A stretch of DNA of 64,000 nt from Theocolax elegans (taxonomy: Eukaryota; Arthropoda; Insecta; Hymenoptera; Cerocephalidae): positions 7,295,277-7,359,276 of the forward strand of contig CM047430.1 in NCBI GenBank assembly GCA_026168455.1, in the 5' to 3' direction. The notes under the pieces were generated by a model. It saw only the letters and a program-made list of their open reading frames with translations. It ran no database searches and was not told the origin of the DNA. A program made the translations under genes and the position numbers. Positions 10,169 to 19,269 of the stretch are shown here, one piece after another. The stretch's first letter is position 1; every line of letters begins with the position of its first letter.

Positions 10169-10679
10169 AAAAATTTTTTCAGCGTTTTTCTGCGTCAAAT
10201 ATATGTAATTAGTGTAAATATATAAACTAAAACAATATAAAAATAAATATAAGTTAATTAAAAATAATAATAAGGTTTCGAAAGAGAAATTCTTTTCAAA
10301 TTTTTTTTGAGTTATGTATATATAAATACTTTTTAATTTCTGCATTATTTTTGTATTCTTTAAAAATGCTTTAAAAATCCTGATTGCTCAATTTATGAGA
10401 TAGGTAAACTATTGTATATTAATAAAATATTGTTTCTGACTATAACGTAATAACGTTTAAGTAATTTATAAGCCTGAAAAATATAAGATCAAACTTATAA
10501 CTACTTTATAGGTAGAAAATGCCGAATCCCAATAGACCATATTTAATGTTATATTTAGGGACCAAAAAACGTTACACATATAGGAATAAAATAGATATTT
10601 TTTATACCTAGAATATTGGTAGTACAGTATAAAAAATTCCTATTTTATCGGTAAAAAATTGTTCGTATTTCCACCAGGG

Positions 10680-10896
10680 TTGTATGTTAATCTAAATAAA
10701 AAAACATTTGTAAAATTAAAAAATCCATTTAATATTACATGATTTACACCTGTAAATCCATTTAATATTACATGGATTTACACCTGTAAATCCAGTTAAT
10801 AAATCCAGGCAAATCCACTCCAATACAGCTGTATTATTACATGGATTTACACCTGTATTTCCAGTTATTTTTACAGCTGTATATTTTTGACAGGGG
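10680..10896 (-). repeat. Right inverted repeat of composite element
   Basis: Inverse of 6058-6274 with only a few differences, ending GACAGGGG. It also matches the end at 3072 exactly over the outer ~63 bp. Confidence 0.8.
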
Positions 10897-10897
10897 T

Positions 10898-11300
10898 GCT
10901 ACTCCGCATGCTGATGTGGAGGTTGGTGGGAAGAACTTGCTCACACCCATACACGAAAACGCACCGACACTCTATTTCTTTTTCTTATAAAAAGTCAGTC
11001 CCGGCGTCTCTATCACTTTGCCTCACCGTGCGCGCGCGAACTTTATACTGTCAGGTGGGCGTGCACGATTCTCACGCGTTCGTGCGCGCGCCTCGCTGTA
11101 TATACTTTTTCTTGTTGGTCACCTGATCGGTAACTCGCTTACCGTTATAATTTACATATATATATATATATATAATATTAATTTATATTATTATATTATC
11201 ATACACTGGGGGTAATTGTGTGAATGTAATGGATGATAGTGAAGGGGTGGGGGTAAGTTTTTTTTTAGTTATACAGTGGACATTGGGGTAAATGATTAAA
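10898..11300. repeat. Interspersed repeat, shared inverted with 58648-58912
   Basis: The stretch with tgtggaggttggtggga, ctcacaccca, the GC-rich gcgcgcgaac region and cacctgatcggtaactcgctta matches the inverse of 58648-58912. It is a dispersed repeat, possibly an LTR or terminal region, into which or beside which the composite element lies. Short open frames (10887-11215) show no motif. A TA run lies at 11154-11172. Confidence 0.6.
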
Positions 11301-11305
11301 GGTAA

Positions 11306-11859
11306 AGGGTTGAATTTTAAATTCATCAATGCCTAATGGTTTACCACCACATAAATTAGTATTAAAGAAAGAAATGATCGTTATGTTGCTTAGGAATTTA
11401 CATTTAGATGGAGGCTTCTGTAATGTTACCAGACTCATTATTACTGAATTAAAGCAGTATCCTATACATAGAGAAATAATAACAGTAAAAAATTCAGGAC
11501 AATTTGAGACGATTCCAAGAATAGATTTGTGCCTATCAAAGGATGATGCACCATTTAATATGATTAGACGACAATTCCCTATTAGACCATGTTTTGCTAT
11601 GACTATTAATATATCTCAAAGTCAATCATTTAAAAAAGTGGGTCTATATTTACCAAGACCTGTAGTTAGTCATGGTCAATTGTATGTTGCATTATCAAGA
11701 GTTACTGATGAGAAAAATTTGAAAATACACTTTTCAAATCAGTCAATGATGGTTACAAATGCAGAAGGAGAAGTACTTAATATAAATGAAAATAATTTAT
11801 GTGAGAATGCAATAGTATACATGACAAATATAGTATTTTCTGAAGTGTTTGATAAATAA
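11306..11859 (+). pseudogene. Helitron PIF1-like helicase, C-terminal fragment
   Basis: About 180 residues match the C-terminal end of Helitron Rep/helicase proteins. The markers are ILNSSMPNGLPPHKL, then IVMLLRNL...G.CN.TRL, then RRQFPIRPCFAMTINISQSQ (normally NKSQGQ, helicase motif V region) and LPRPVVSHGQLYVALSRV (motif VI region). In intact elements this helicase follows an HUH Rep nuclease and unwinds the donor strand for rolling-circle transposition. Here the frame begins right after a stop at 11306, and Rep plus the Walker A and B parts are absent. The canonical SQGQT has become SQSQS. The 3' end is natural-looking with a TAA stop. It is a 5'-truncated relic. Confidence 0.85.
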
Positions 11860-11929
11860 AAAAAAATTCATTTTCAATATTAAATAATAATTAGCAAAAA
11901 TATTAACATTATATAATTATTTAAAAATT

Positions 11930-12405
11930 TTAAAAATAATAAGTTTTCTGCAATAAACAACATTTTTTATACAATAAAAATTAAAAAAAAATAATTTTTT
12001 AAAATAATTAATTGTCTGCATGAAGCGACGTTTCTTATATAACATTAAAGAAAGAAACAAACCAATTTAAAAATTAATGATTTGTCTGCATCAAACGACA
12101 TTTTTTTATATAAAATTATTTACGAAATAAACAAATTTTAGAATTAATAAATTGTCTGAATCCAGCGACATTTGATATATAACATTATTTACGAAATAAA
12201 TAAATTTTAGAATTAATAAGTTGTCTGAATTGAGCTACATTTGATATATAACATTACTTACGAAATAAAAAATTTAAAAAAAAATTAACTGTCTGCGTCA
12301 AGCGACATTTGTTACATAAGATTAAAAAAAGAAACAAACCAATTTAAAAACTAATGAATTGTCTACATCAAGCGACAATTATTATATAACATTAAAATAT
12401 GTATG
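11930..12405 (+). repeat. ~60-bp tandem repeat, six to seven copies
   Basis: The motif ttgtctgcatcaagcgacat, followed by tatataacattattta and cgaaataaacaaattt, recurs every 55-62 bp with moderate divergence. It directly follows the helicase fragment and may be the 3' non-coding end of that Helitron. No CTRR end was located because the next element starts at 12408. Confidence 0.85.
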
Positions 12406-12407
12406 TA

Positions 12408-12676
12408 CAGGGTGATCCAGAAACATAGGTAACATATATATATATTCCGATTCAGAAAATTAATTCGAGTATAACCCCGTCGGAATTTTAAAAAAATATT
12501 AATTAGGCGAGGCATAATTAATTTTTGAAATGGGCCAATCAGAGGCCGGATTAGGGAAGAAAGGTGAGCGGCGTTGCCGCGCGAGACTAATGCAACAGGT
12601 CAACGAGCGAAACGGCCGAGACGCCTGAACATAGCTAATGGGTATAGCAGAAGCGAAGATCGCGAAAGCGAATGAA
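12408..12676 (+). repeat. Left 269-bp inverted repeat flanking BEL element
   Basis: Starts CAGGGTGATCCAG after a TA and is the inverse of 19003-19269 with very few differences. TA plus CAGGGTG-type ends are typical of Tc1/mariner-like elements and derived MITEs, so the likely reading is a non-autonomous DNA transposon with long terminal inverted repeats that received the BEL insertion. Confidence 0.8.
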
Positions 12677-13141
12677 ATGCGCTTGCGCAGACGTACACAC
12701 GTTTACACCTGTGGCCCACAGAGTGCCACGCGTTTATGGTCTCGGCGCGCACGCGCAGACGTACTCGCACTCGAGTGATCGCCACGTGGCGCCTCGAGAT
12801 TCGAACACATGGAGACACAAGCTCTCACGGCGGGCGGGGCCGCTTGCTCCCCCGCCTCCGGCTGCGCGATTGGTTGTGGATAACGTGTCTTCTGCGCCGA
12901 AGTCGCGTGGCGGAGGTTGGTGGAGGGGGGGCATCCGGTTGTCCCGACCGCTACCGCCCCGCGCGATCGGTCCCGGGTAACGTGTTTCCTGGGTCGTAGT
13001 CGCGCGGGGAGGCACCCAAGCCCCATCTATACCCTCCCTCGGGTCCTTTGTGATCGGTCATGGGAGATGTGCATTCCATGCCGCGATCGCGTGGGGGGGA
13101 GGGGTAGCACTCACCTCACTATTTTTCTGCTTCTAGGCAAC
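12677..13141 (+). other. BEL element leader
   Basis: GC-rich sequence between the inverted repeat and the gag start. A polypyrimidine stretch ending ctatttttctgcttctag sits six bases before the gag ATG and looks like a splice acceptor. No copy of the TGTCGGG LTR start found at 17878 is present here, so the 5' LTR appears to be missing. Overlapping open frames on both strands (12600-13026) are composition artefacts. Confidence 0.55.
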
Positions 13142-14452
13142 ATGAGCAACCCAAGCATCCTCGTAGCCCAGGAGACTCTGATGAGCGTCATCACCGGTAC
13201 CGCGGAGGAAATTAACTCCCGATCACAAGACGAGTGGACTCCGGGTCTCATCGAGAGCAGCCTCGAGATCTTGGAGTCGCAATGGCACGACTTTCTCGGA
13301 AACCACCTAGCACTACTGAACAACCGAGGAACCGAGGAGGTCGAGCGCTACTTCGAGACCGACAACTATCGGACGCTTCAATCAATGTATATCGGTGCTC
13401 GAGGCCGATTATATGATGTTCGAGGCCGGACATCATCGCCTCCGACCAGAATCTCAGTGGCCGATGACCATCAAAGACGAGGTGCCATCAAACTTCCTCG
13501 GATCAACATTCCACGATTCGACGGGAAATCATCGGAGTGGGAATCGTTCCGCGACCTGTTCAAGGCGATGGTCCACGACAACGCCAGCCTCAGCGAAGTT
13601 GAAAAGCTTCACTTTCTCAAGACCCACGTTGACGATGAGGCAAAGAGGGCGCTCGACCATCTCCAGGTCATCGCCTCAAACTACGACGTTGCGTGGAGGA
13701 TCCTGGAAGAGCGCTACGATCAACCACGCCTGTTGGTGCAACATCACCTACGGTCGCTGATGCAGCGCCCTATATTGAAAAGGGAATCCGGGACCGAGCT
13801 GCGGAAATTGGTTGATAGCCTGGAGTGCCACCGCAGCCAGCTTCAAGCCCTAGGACGCCCAGTCGAGTCGTGGGACGACTGGTTCGTCACCTTGACCTCC
13901 GACCAACTGGATTCTGCAACGAGACGCGCCTGGGAGGACGAGTTGGCGCGCGAAGGCAGCATGGGCAATACCGCGCCCAGCTACAAGCAACTCGTGACGT
14001 TCCTTCAACGCCGTGCCCAGACCCTAACTGCGATTGGAAACACACCCTCGCAGGAAGCGCTGGGCCGCATACGACCTGCAGCCGGGCCGCGCTCACTCAA
14101 CACGTTGGCAACTAACCAATCGACACGGGACTGTCCAGCCTGCCACGCCTCTCATCGGGTTTGGCAATGTGATGCTTTCCGCAGTCTTCCTCCAGCCCAG
14201 CGCAAGACCATGGCCGTCAACAGCAACCTGTGCTTTGGCTGCCTCTCACCGAATCACACCATCAGGGTATGTCCGTCGAATGGAACTTGCCGCGAGTGCG
14301 GGGAACGTCACCACTCCCTGCTCCACTCCGTTCTGGGCAAGCGACTCCAGAGACCCATCCAGGCCGAGACTCCGGAAAAGATGGCCAAGATCAACACAAA
14401 CGCCACTGGTACCCAACCTCGGGCCAACGAGGATAGCGGTACCTCACAATGA
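13142..14452 (+). CDS. gag: BEL/Pao Gag polyprotein
   Basis: 436 codons from an ATG at 13142. The open frame extends further upstream, but this ATG follows a pyrimidine tract and begins a typical Gag N-terminus. Residues ~115-300 form the DUF1759-type capsid region seen in Pao Gags (LPRINIPRFDGKSSEWESFR, then ALDHL, then ILEERYDQPR). The C-terminus has cysteine/histidine knuckles (CPACHASHRVWQC; CFGCLSPNHTIRVCPSNGTC; CRECGERHHSLLH) expected to bind genomic RNA. The product assembles the cytoplasmic particle. The frame ends at TGA 14450-14452, and the same frame continues as pol. In most BEL elements gag and pol form one ORF, so this stop is either a mutation or a read-through site. GC content is far above the flanks. 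Confidence 0.9.
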   Translation: MSNPSILVAQETLMSVITGTAEEINSRSQDEWTPGLIESSLEILESQWHDFLGNHLALLNNRGTEEVERYFETDNYRTLQSMYIGARGRLYDVRGRTSSPPTRISVADDHQRRGAIKLPRINIPRFDGKSSEWESFRDLFKAMVHDNASLSEVEKLHFLKTHVDDEAKRALDHLQVIASNYDVAWRILEERYDQPRLLVQHHLRSLMQRPILKRESGTELRKLVDSLECHRSQLQALGRPVESWDDWFVTLTSDQLDSATRRAWEDELAREGSMGNTAPSYKQLVTFLQRRAQTLTAIGNTPSQEALGRIRPAAGPRSLNTLATNQSTRDCPACHASHRVWQCDAFRSLPPAQRKTMAVNSNLCFGCLSPNHTIRVCPSNGTCRECGERHHSLLHSVLGKRLQRPIQAETPEKMAKINTNATGTQPRANEDSGTSQ

Positions 14453-16310
14453 CAATCAGTACTCCCCACGGCTATCATCACCCTCAGTGACGGGCGACAG
14501 CATCATCGTCGAGCAAGAGCGCTGCTGGATCCCTGTTCTGAGGCCACACTGGTGCGCCACGAGATCGTCCGATGCCTCGGGCAAGACAGAAGAAAGGTGA
14601 ACGTTGGCATTGCTGGAGTTGGCGGGCACCGACTGGAGTCCGCCAGTACTCGAGCTTACCTGTATGTGCACGGCATCAAGGGCGCTCCGACACTGCGGGT
14701 GGAGGTATACGGCCTGCGCCGGATCGGCATCATCACCCCGACTCAGGAACTCCCGGCTGACTTGGCACAGGCCGCATTTGGGTTCGAGTTAGCTGACCAC
14801 GAGTTCCATCGTCCAGGGAAGGTAGACATTGTGCTGGGGGCCGGCGCATGGGCCCAGATTCTGCTTCCGGGCCAGAGGCGCATCGGCCCCATGATCGCCC
14901 AGGAAACCATATTTGGGTGGATGTTGACTGGTGCTTCACCACGCCTCGCGCCCGCCTCGGCTGTGCTGAGTTCAGCCTTGTGCGCTTGTCAACCTGAAAG
15001 CGAACCCTTGGCCTTCGAGAACTTGCTCGGATTAATGCGGAGATTCTGGGCTACCGAGGAGCTGCCCGCTGTGAGCAGACTCTCTTGCGCTGGCTCCGAG
15101 TGCGAGCGACTCTTTGCAACTCAGCATATCCGTGAGAGCAGTGGACGATATGTGGTTCCGTTGCCGATCAAAGGAGATCAGCTGCACTCGCTGGGAGACA
15201 GCATAAAGACGGCGCATCAGGTGCTTCTGGCGATGCATCGACGCATGCGGGCGGACCCGGAGCTCAGAAAAGATTACTGCCATTTTATGGCAGAATACCT
15301 ACGACTGGGCCACATGCGCCCCCTCTCCGAGCGAGAGATCGAGGACGCCGGAGTTCCGGTCAACTACTTGCCTCATCACGCTATCTGGCAGCGCAGCGAC
15401 GGAGGTCGCAAGCTCCGAATCGTGTGCAACGCCTCAAGGCCTACCGCCTCTGGGTCTACCCTCAACGACGTTCTGTATGCGGGCCCAAAACTGCAGAACG
15501 ACCTCGCTCTAGTCGTGACGCGTTGGCGGCGCCATAGGGTAGTGTTCTGCGCCGACATTCAGATGATGTTCCGACAAATCAAAGTCCTACCGAGTCACAG
15601 TCATCTGCAGCGAATCCTCTGGAGCCCTGATTGCGGAGCTCCTATAGCGCACTACGCGCTTCAAACCGTCACCTATGGCGTCAACTGCTCGCCATACCTG
15701 TCCCTGCGGTGTCTCCAGCAGCTGTGTTGCGACGAGGGCGCACCGTTTCCAAAAGCGGTTAACGCCATTAAACGCGACCTCTACGTGGACGACTTCTTGT
15801 GCGGCTCAGATACCCTGGAATCCGCCAACGACCGCAAGCATCAGTTGATCCGCCTCCTCGCGGCGGGCGGATTCACCCTCAAAAAGTGGGTTTCAAACAG
15901 CACGGAACTATTGAACGACGTCGACAGTGGTGACTGCCTTCGTCCCAACTGGCGCGAGCTTGCCAGTGGCGGGCCTGTCAGTCAACTCGGACTCTCATGG
16001 GACCCGGTCAAGGACGAATTCAGGTTCAGCTCTCCAAGAGAGACGCACGCCGACCACCTGACCAAACGGATGGCCTTGGCTGAGCTGGCCCGACTCTTCG
16101 ATCCTGCTGGTTGGTTGGCACCTATCGTCATCACTGGGAAAATACTCGTGCAGGATCTGTGGCGCGCCAAGATCGATTGGGACGAGGAGGTCCCCGAACC
16201 CTGGAAGAGCAAATGGCGCCATCTACGTGGCGCCATCGCCGGGATAGGCGATCTCTCGCTGCCTCGCTGGACCGGCGGCGACGCCTCCGCTGGCGTGCAG
16301 CTTCACGCCT
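14453..16310 (+). pseudogene. pol: BEL/Pao Pol: protease and reverse transcriptase
   Basis: Open in the same frame as gag, directly after its TGA. An aspartic-protease-like region follows (LSDG...ALLDPCSEATLV), then the peptidase A17/Pao domain (GAGAWAQILLPGQ, GPMIAQETIFGWMLTG). RT follows, with RIVCNASRPT, FCADIQMMFRQIKV and the catalytic YVDD at 15782-15793, then the Pao-specific LGLSWDPVKDEF and LARLFDPAGWLAPI. All RT signatures look intact. The match ends at VQLHAF near 16310, where RNase H should begin. From there the frame runs on as unrelated sequence to 16972. Pol synthesises and integrates the cDNA. Confidence 0.88.
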
Positions 16311-16335
16311 TTCTCGAACCTGGGTCGGCTTTTGC
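16311..16335 (+). other. Deletion junction removing BEL RNase H
   Basis: Upstream sequence encodes the start of RNase H (VQLHAF, normally followed by CDAS). Within about 25 bp the +1 frame is already in the linker before the integrase zinc domain. Several hundred codons that normally separate these parts are missing and the reading frame changes, so this copy cannot make a complete Pol. Confidence 0.75.
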
Positions 16336-17843
16336 GAGTCACAGTGCTCTGCCGACGATTCGCTCACCGTCTGGCGGGCGGCGAGACCACCAGCCCTCTC
16401 TGCCCCGCCACTGTCGAGGAGCTCAACAAGGAGTTCGTCGCCTGTGCTCGTCTGACACAGCGGTGCCACTTCGGGACCGACTTGGAGCGCTTGCGGCGTG
16501 GATCACCCGTGAGAAGCGGCAGCACATTGCAGACGCTCGCACCGTTCCTCGACGAGGAAGGTGTACTTCGCGTTGGGGGTCGCATCCAGCGGTCTCTGCT
16601 GAACTACGATCAGAAGCATCCAATAATCTTGGATCGCAGAAGCCACCTAGCGCTGTTGGTGATCGAATGGGCGCACCAGCGGAGCCTTCACGGTGGTTTC
16701 CGCTCCACCTACGTCCAGACGCTCCAAAAAGCGTGGATCATCGGGGCGCGGAACACCATTCGAAATTATGTGCGGAACTGTGTCGTCTGCGCCAGGGTCG
16801 CGGCGCGTCCACTCCAGCAGATCATGGCCGGGCTACCGGAGTCTCGCGTCACCCCAAGCCGGCCATTCAGTCGGTGTGGCCTCGACTACGCGGGACCCTT
16901 CGCCGTACTCAGGTCCAAAGGGCGAGGCATGAGGACCACCAAGGGCTACGTGGCCCTGTTTGTGTGCTTTAGCACCAAAGCTGTTCACCTTGAACTTGTT
17001 GGAGACCTGACCACTGCCAGTTTAATTGCAGCACTCACTCGCTTCCGAGGGCGTCGTGGCGCCCCAAAAGAGATCTGGAGCGACAACGCCACAAACTTCC
17101 ATGGCGCCGACGGCGAGCTGCGCCGACTCCTGCAAGCTGCGGAGCTTGGATGGAAGTTGGTTGAGGGGAGTTTGGCGCAGGAGGGCATAACTTGGCGCTT
17201 CATCCCTCCCTCCGCTCCGCATTTCGGAGGCATCTGGGAGTCCAACATTCGATCTGCAAAACTTCATTTGCGCCGAGTCCTGGGCCCCCGCAGACTCACG
17301 TACGAGGAGTTCAGTACGTTTCTTGTTGAGGTGGAGATGATCCTCAATTGTCGCCCGCTGGCGCCTCTTTCTGGGGACCCGGAGGATCTAGATGCCCTCA
17401 CCCCATCACACTTCCTGATCGGCGACATCGCAACTTCGGTGGCTCGCCCCCCCATGGATGACCGCACTGTTGACCACCTTGAGCACTGGCGGCTGATCCA
17501 GGGACTCAGGGACCGCTTCTGGACTCGTTGGAGTGCAGAATATTTGAACACTCTTCAACAGAGGTCCAAGTGGCATCGGCCGCGAGTCAATCTTGCCATT
17601 GGGGATTTGGTGGTCATCCTGGATACCACCCTCCTTAAGCCAAACGGTCGGTGGCCGTTGGGACGAGTTGTCGCCGTTCATCCCGGCGATGACGGTCAGA
17701 TTCGGGTGGTCACGGTCTGCGCAAGGGATGGCATTTTCCGGAGACCGGTGGTCAAACTGGTCAGGTTGCCGGTTCCGCCCTGCTCGACTGCCGCAGAGTC
17801 GCCGTCGCACGGCGGGCGGCGTGCGCCCGTCGGAGAATCATGA
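16332..17843 (+). pseudogene. pol: BEL/Pao integrase
   Basis: Frame differs from the RT part. Domains in order: an N-terminal zinc-binding region (H...H near HPIILDRRSHLALLVIEWAH and CVVC), then the DDE core with D in GLDYAGPF (codon 16884-16886), D in WSDNATNF and E in PHFGGIWE, then the DUF5641-type C-terminal domain of Pao integrases (RFWTRWSAEYLNTLQ, GDLVVILD, WPLGRVVAVHPGDDG). All three catalytic acids are present. The stop is at 17841-17843. The first ~20 codons belong to out-of-frame junction sequence, so the true start of homology is near 16395. Confidence 0.9.
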
Positions 17844-17858
17844 AACTTCCTTCGTTCG

Positions 17859-17877
17859 AGGAACGAGGCGGGCGGGA
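17859..17877 (+). promoter_or_regulatory. BEL polypurine tract
   Basis: A purine-dominated run (gaggaacgaggcgggcggga) directly before TGTCGGG, the usual position for plus-strand priming at the edge of a 3' LTR. Confidence 0.6.
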
Positions 17878-19002
17878 TGTCGGGTCAAAAACCCGTATTC
17901 TCGTCAGATTACTCCCTCCTCCGTGCAGGGTGGCGCTCGGGGCGCGACGGCTGCGCGCGGGACCCCGGTGCGCGCGTGAGTCAGTTCGTAACGGACAACT
18001 GACCGGTGAAGTCATCTCTTGCAAGGGGCAATCAACACAACCGACGCGGCTGGATTAGAGCGGACCAGCGCGGTTCATGCGTTTCGTTTATCAGTTCACT
18101 TGTTCTAGTTCATCAGTTCATTTGTTTAATTTATATACAGAACACAAATAATTCAAAGTAAACAGTTCGAGCCAAAGGAATTGCAGAGTTTTTATTTCCT
18201 TGGAATCATGAACTTTATATAAACTTTAGGTTTGGCTAAACTTGATATGGGGTTGGCCAAGGAGACTGAGCCGAACTTGTGCAGTTGACTGTTCAAGTTT
18301 GGTGAAAGTATATCAAATGTTCAGCTGAAATTCATATAAAGTTTTTATAAAGTTTTTTTACAATTACTGACAAATAAAATATAGTTTATACTAAGTTTAG
18401 CTGAACTCAATATTAATGTGATAGCAAGTTCAGGTTCATAAAGTCATATAATGTTGATATCAATATACCCAAAGAAAAATTTTAAAAATCTGCTTTAACT
18501 GACATCAGTAAGAATACATCGGTTAGAAAAACGGAGATATATTCTAAAATATTCGAATCCGTCACTGAAAAGTGTAGCATTATGTTTTTTAAACGGAGAA
18601 TTGAGGCTTGAGCTAAATTTCATTTTACACGGACTAGGAATTATTTACCTAGCAATATTATTGCCAATATACTTGCAAAATTAATTAATATATTTCCAAT
18701 ATGTAGCGATATATCTTTAACGTATTTATTGGCTTTATTGTACACAAAACTTAATTCAATTCAAAATTTTATTGTCTAAAAATTCGTCATAAAGGTTTCA
18801 ATAAATTAATGTAAATACGATGAGATTAAAAACTGTAATAATCTCATATTTATAACGCACGCGTATTATAGATTTAGTAAGTAAATTAATAATAGTAGTA
18901 ATGAATTTATTAGTCTGCGGTCTAATTCAAACTTAAATAAAAATCATTTCCTTGATTGTACATTTTATTCATACAATCAATCTCGTAAAATATATTTTGC
19001 GA
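17878..19002 (+). mobile_element. BEL 3' LTR start and AT-rich remainder
   Basis: Begins TGTCGGGTCAAAAACCCG, a TG start with a short internal palindrome as in many insect BEL LTRs. The first ~180 bp are GC-rich like the element; from about 18100 the sequence becomes AT-rich without genes. I cannot place the LTR end because no second LTR is available. Part of 18100-19002 may belong to the interior of the surrounding inverted-repeat element. Confidence 0.5.
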
Positions 19003-19269
19003 TTCATTCGCTTTCGCGATCTTCGCTTCTGCTATACGCATTAGCTATGTTCAGGCGTCTCGGCCGTTTCGCTCGTTGACCTGTTGCATTAGTCTCGCGC
19101 GGCAACGCCGCTCACCTTTCTTCCCTAATCCGGCCTCTGATTGGCCCATTTCAAAAATTAATTATGCCTCGCCTAATTAATATTTTTTTAAAATTCCGAC
19201 GGGGTTATACTCGAATTAATTTTCTGAATAGGAATATATATATGTTACCTATGTTTCTGGATCACCCTG
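19003..19269 (-). repeat. Right inverted repeat flanking BEL element
   Basis: Inverse of 12408-12676, ending CACCCTG before TA. Together they bracket ~6.3 kb. Confidence 0.8.

Larger units (their letters stand above)
6716..10679 (+). repeat. Tandem array of ~935-bp units
   Basis: Units begin aaaggaagaaaat near 6716, 7652, 8587 and 9925 and run through the tRNA-like module, an AT-rich body and ccaccagggttt. Copies are almost identical, implying recent amplification or homogenisation. Together with the inverted partial unit at 6300-6715 they form a large palindrome centred near 6716. An 80-codon open frame in the inverse sense is intact in only two copies (3555-3797 and 10103-10345) and is broken by a T-run length change elsewhere, so no protein is called. 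Confidence 0.9.
6058..10896. mobile_element. Composite inverted-repeat element with tRNA-like unit array
   Basis: Bounded by inverted repeats at 6058-6274 and 10680-10896 that are nearly identical over ~217 bp. Both contain the CCCTGTC terminus, tacagctgta, and repeated acaggtgtaaat/catgtaatatt words. Inside are one partial minus-strand unit (6300-6715), then plus-strand units 6716-7651, 7652-8586, 8587-9924 and 9925-10679. No transposase is visible. The left terminus joins the ribozyme satellite. The right terminus joins sequence shared with 58648-58912. No target duplication is evident. Confidence 0.75.

Noticed and set aside
12785..12815. TGGCGCC word as BEL primer-binding site
   Set aside because: It does not match a tRNA 3' end with correct spacing (the acceptor is too short before the T arm), and no 5' LTR lies in front of it.
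12600..13026. Several 70-107-codon frames on both strands in the BEL leader
   Set aside because: High-GC shadow frames without motifs or consistent strand.
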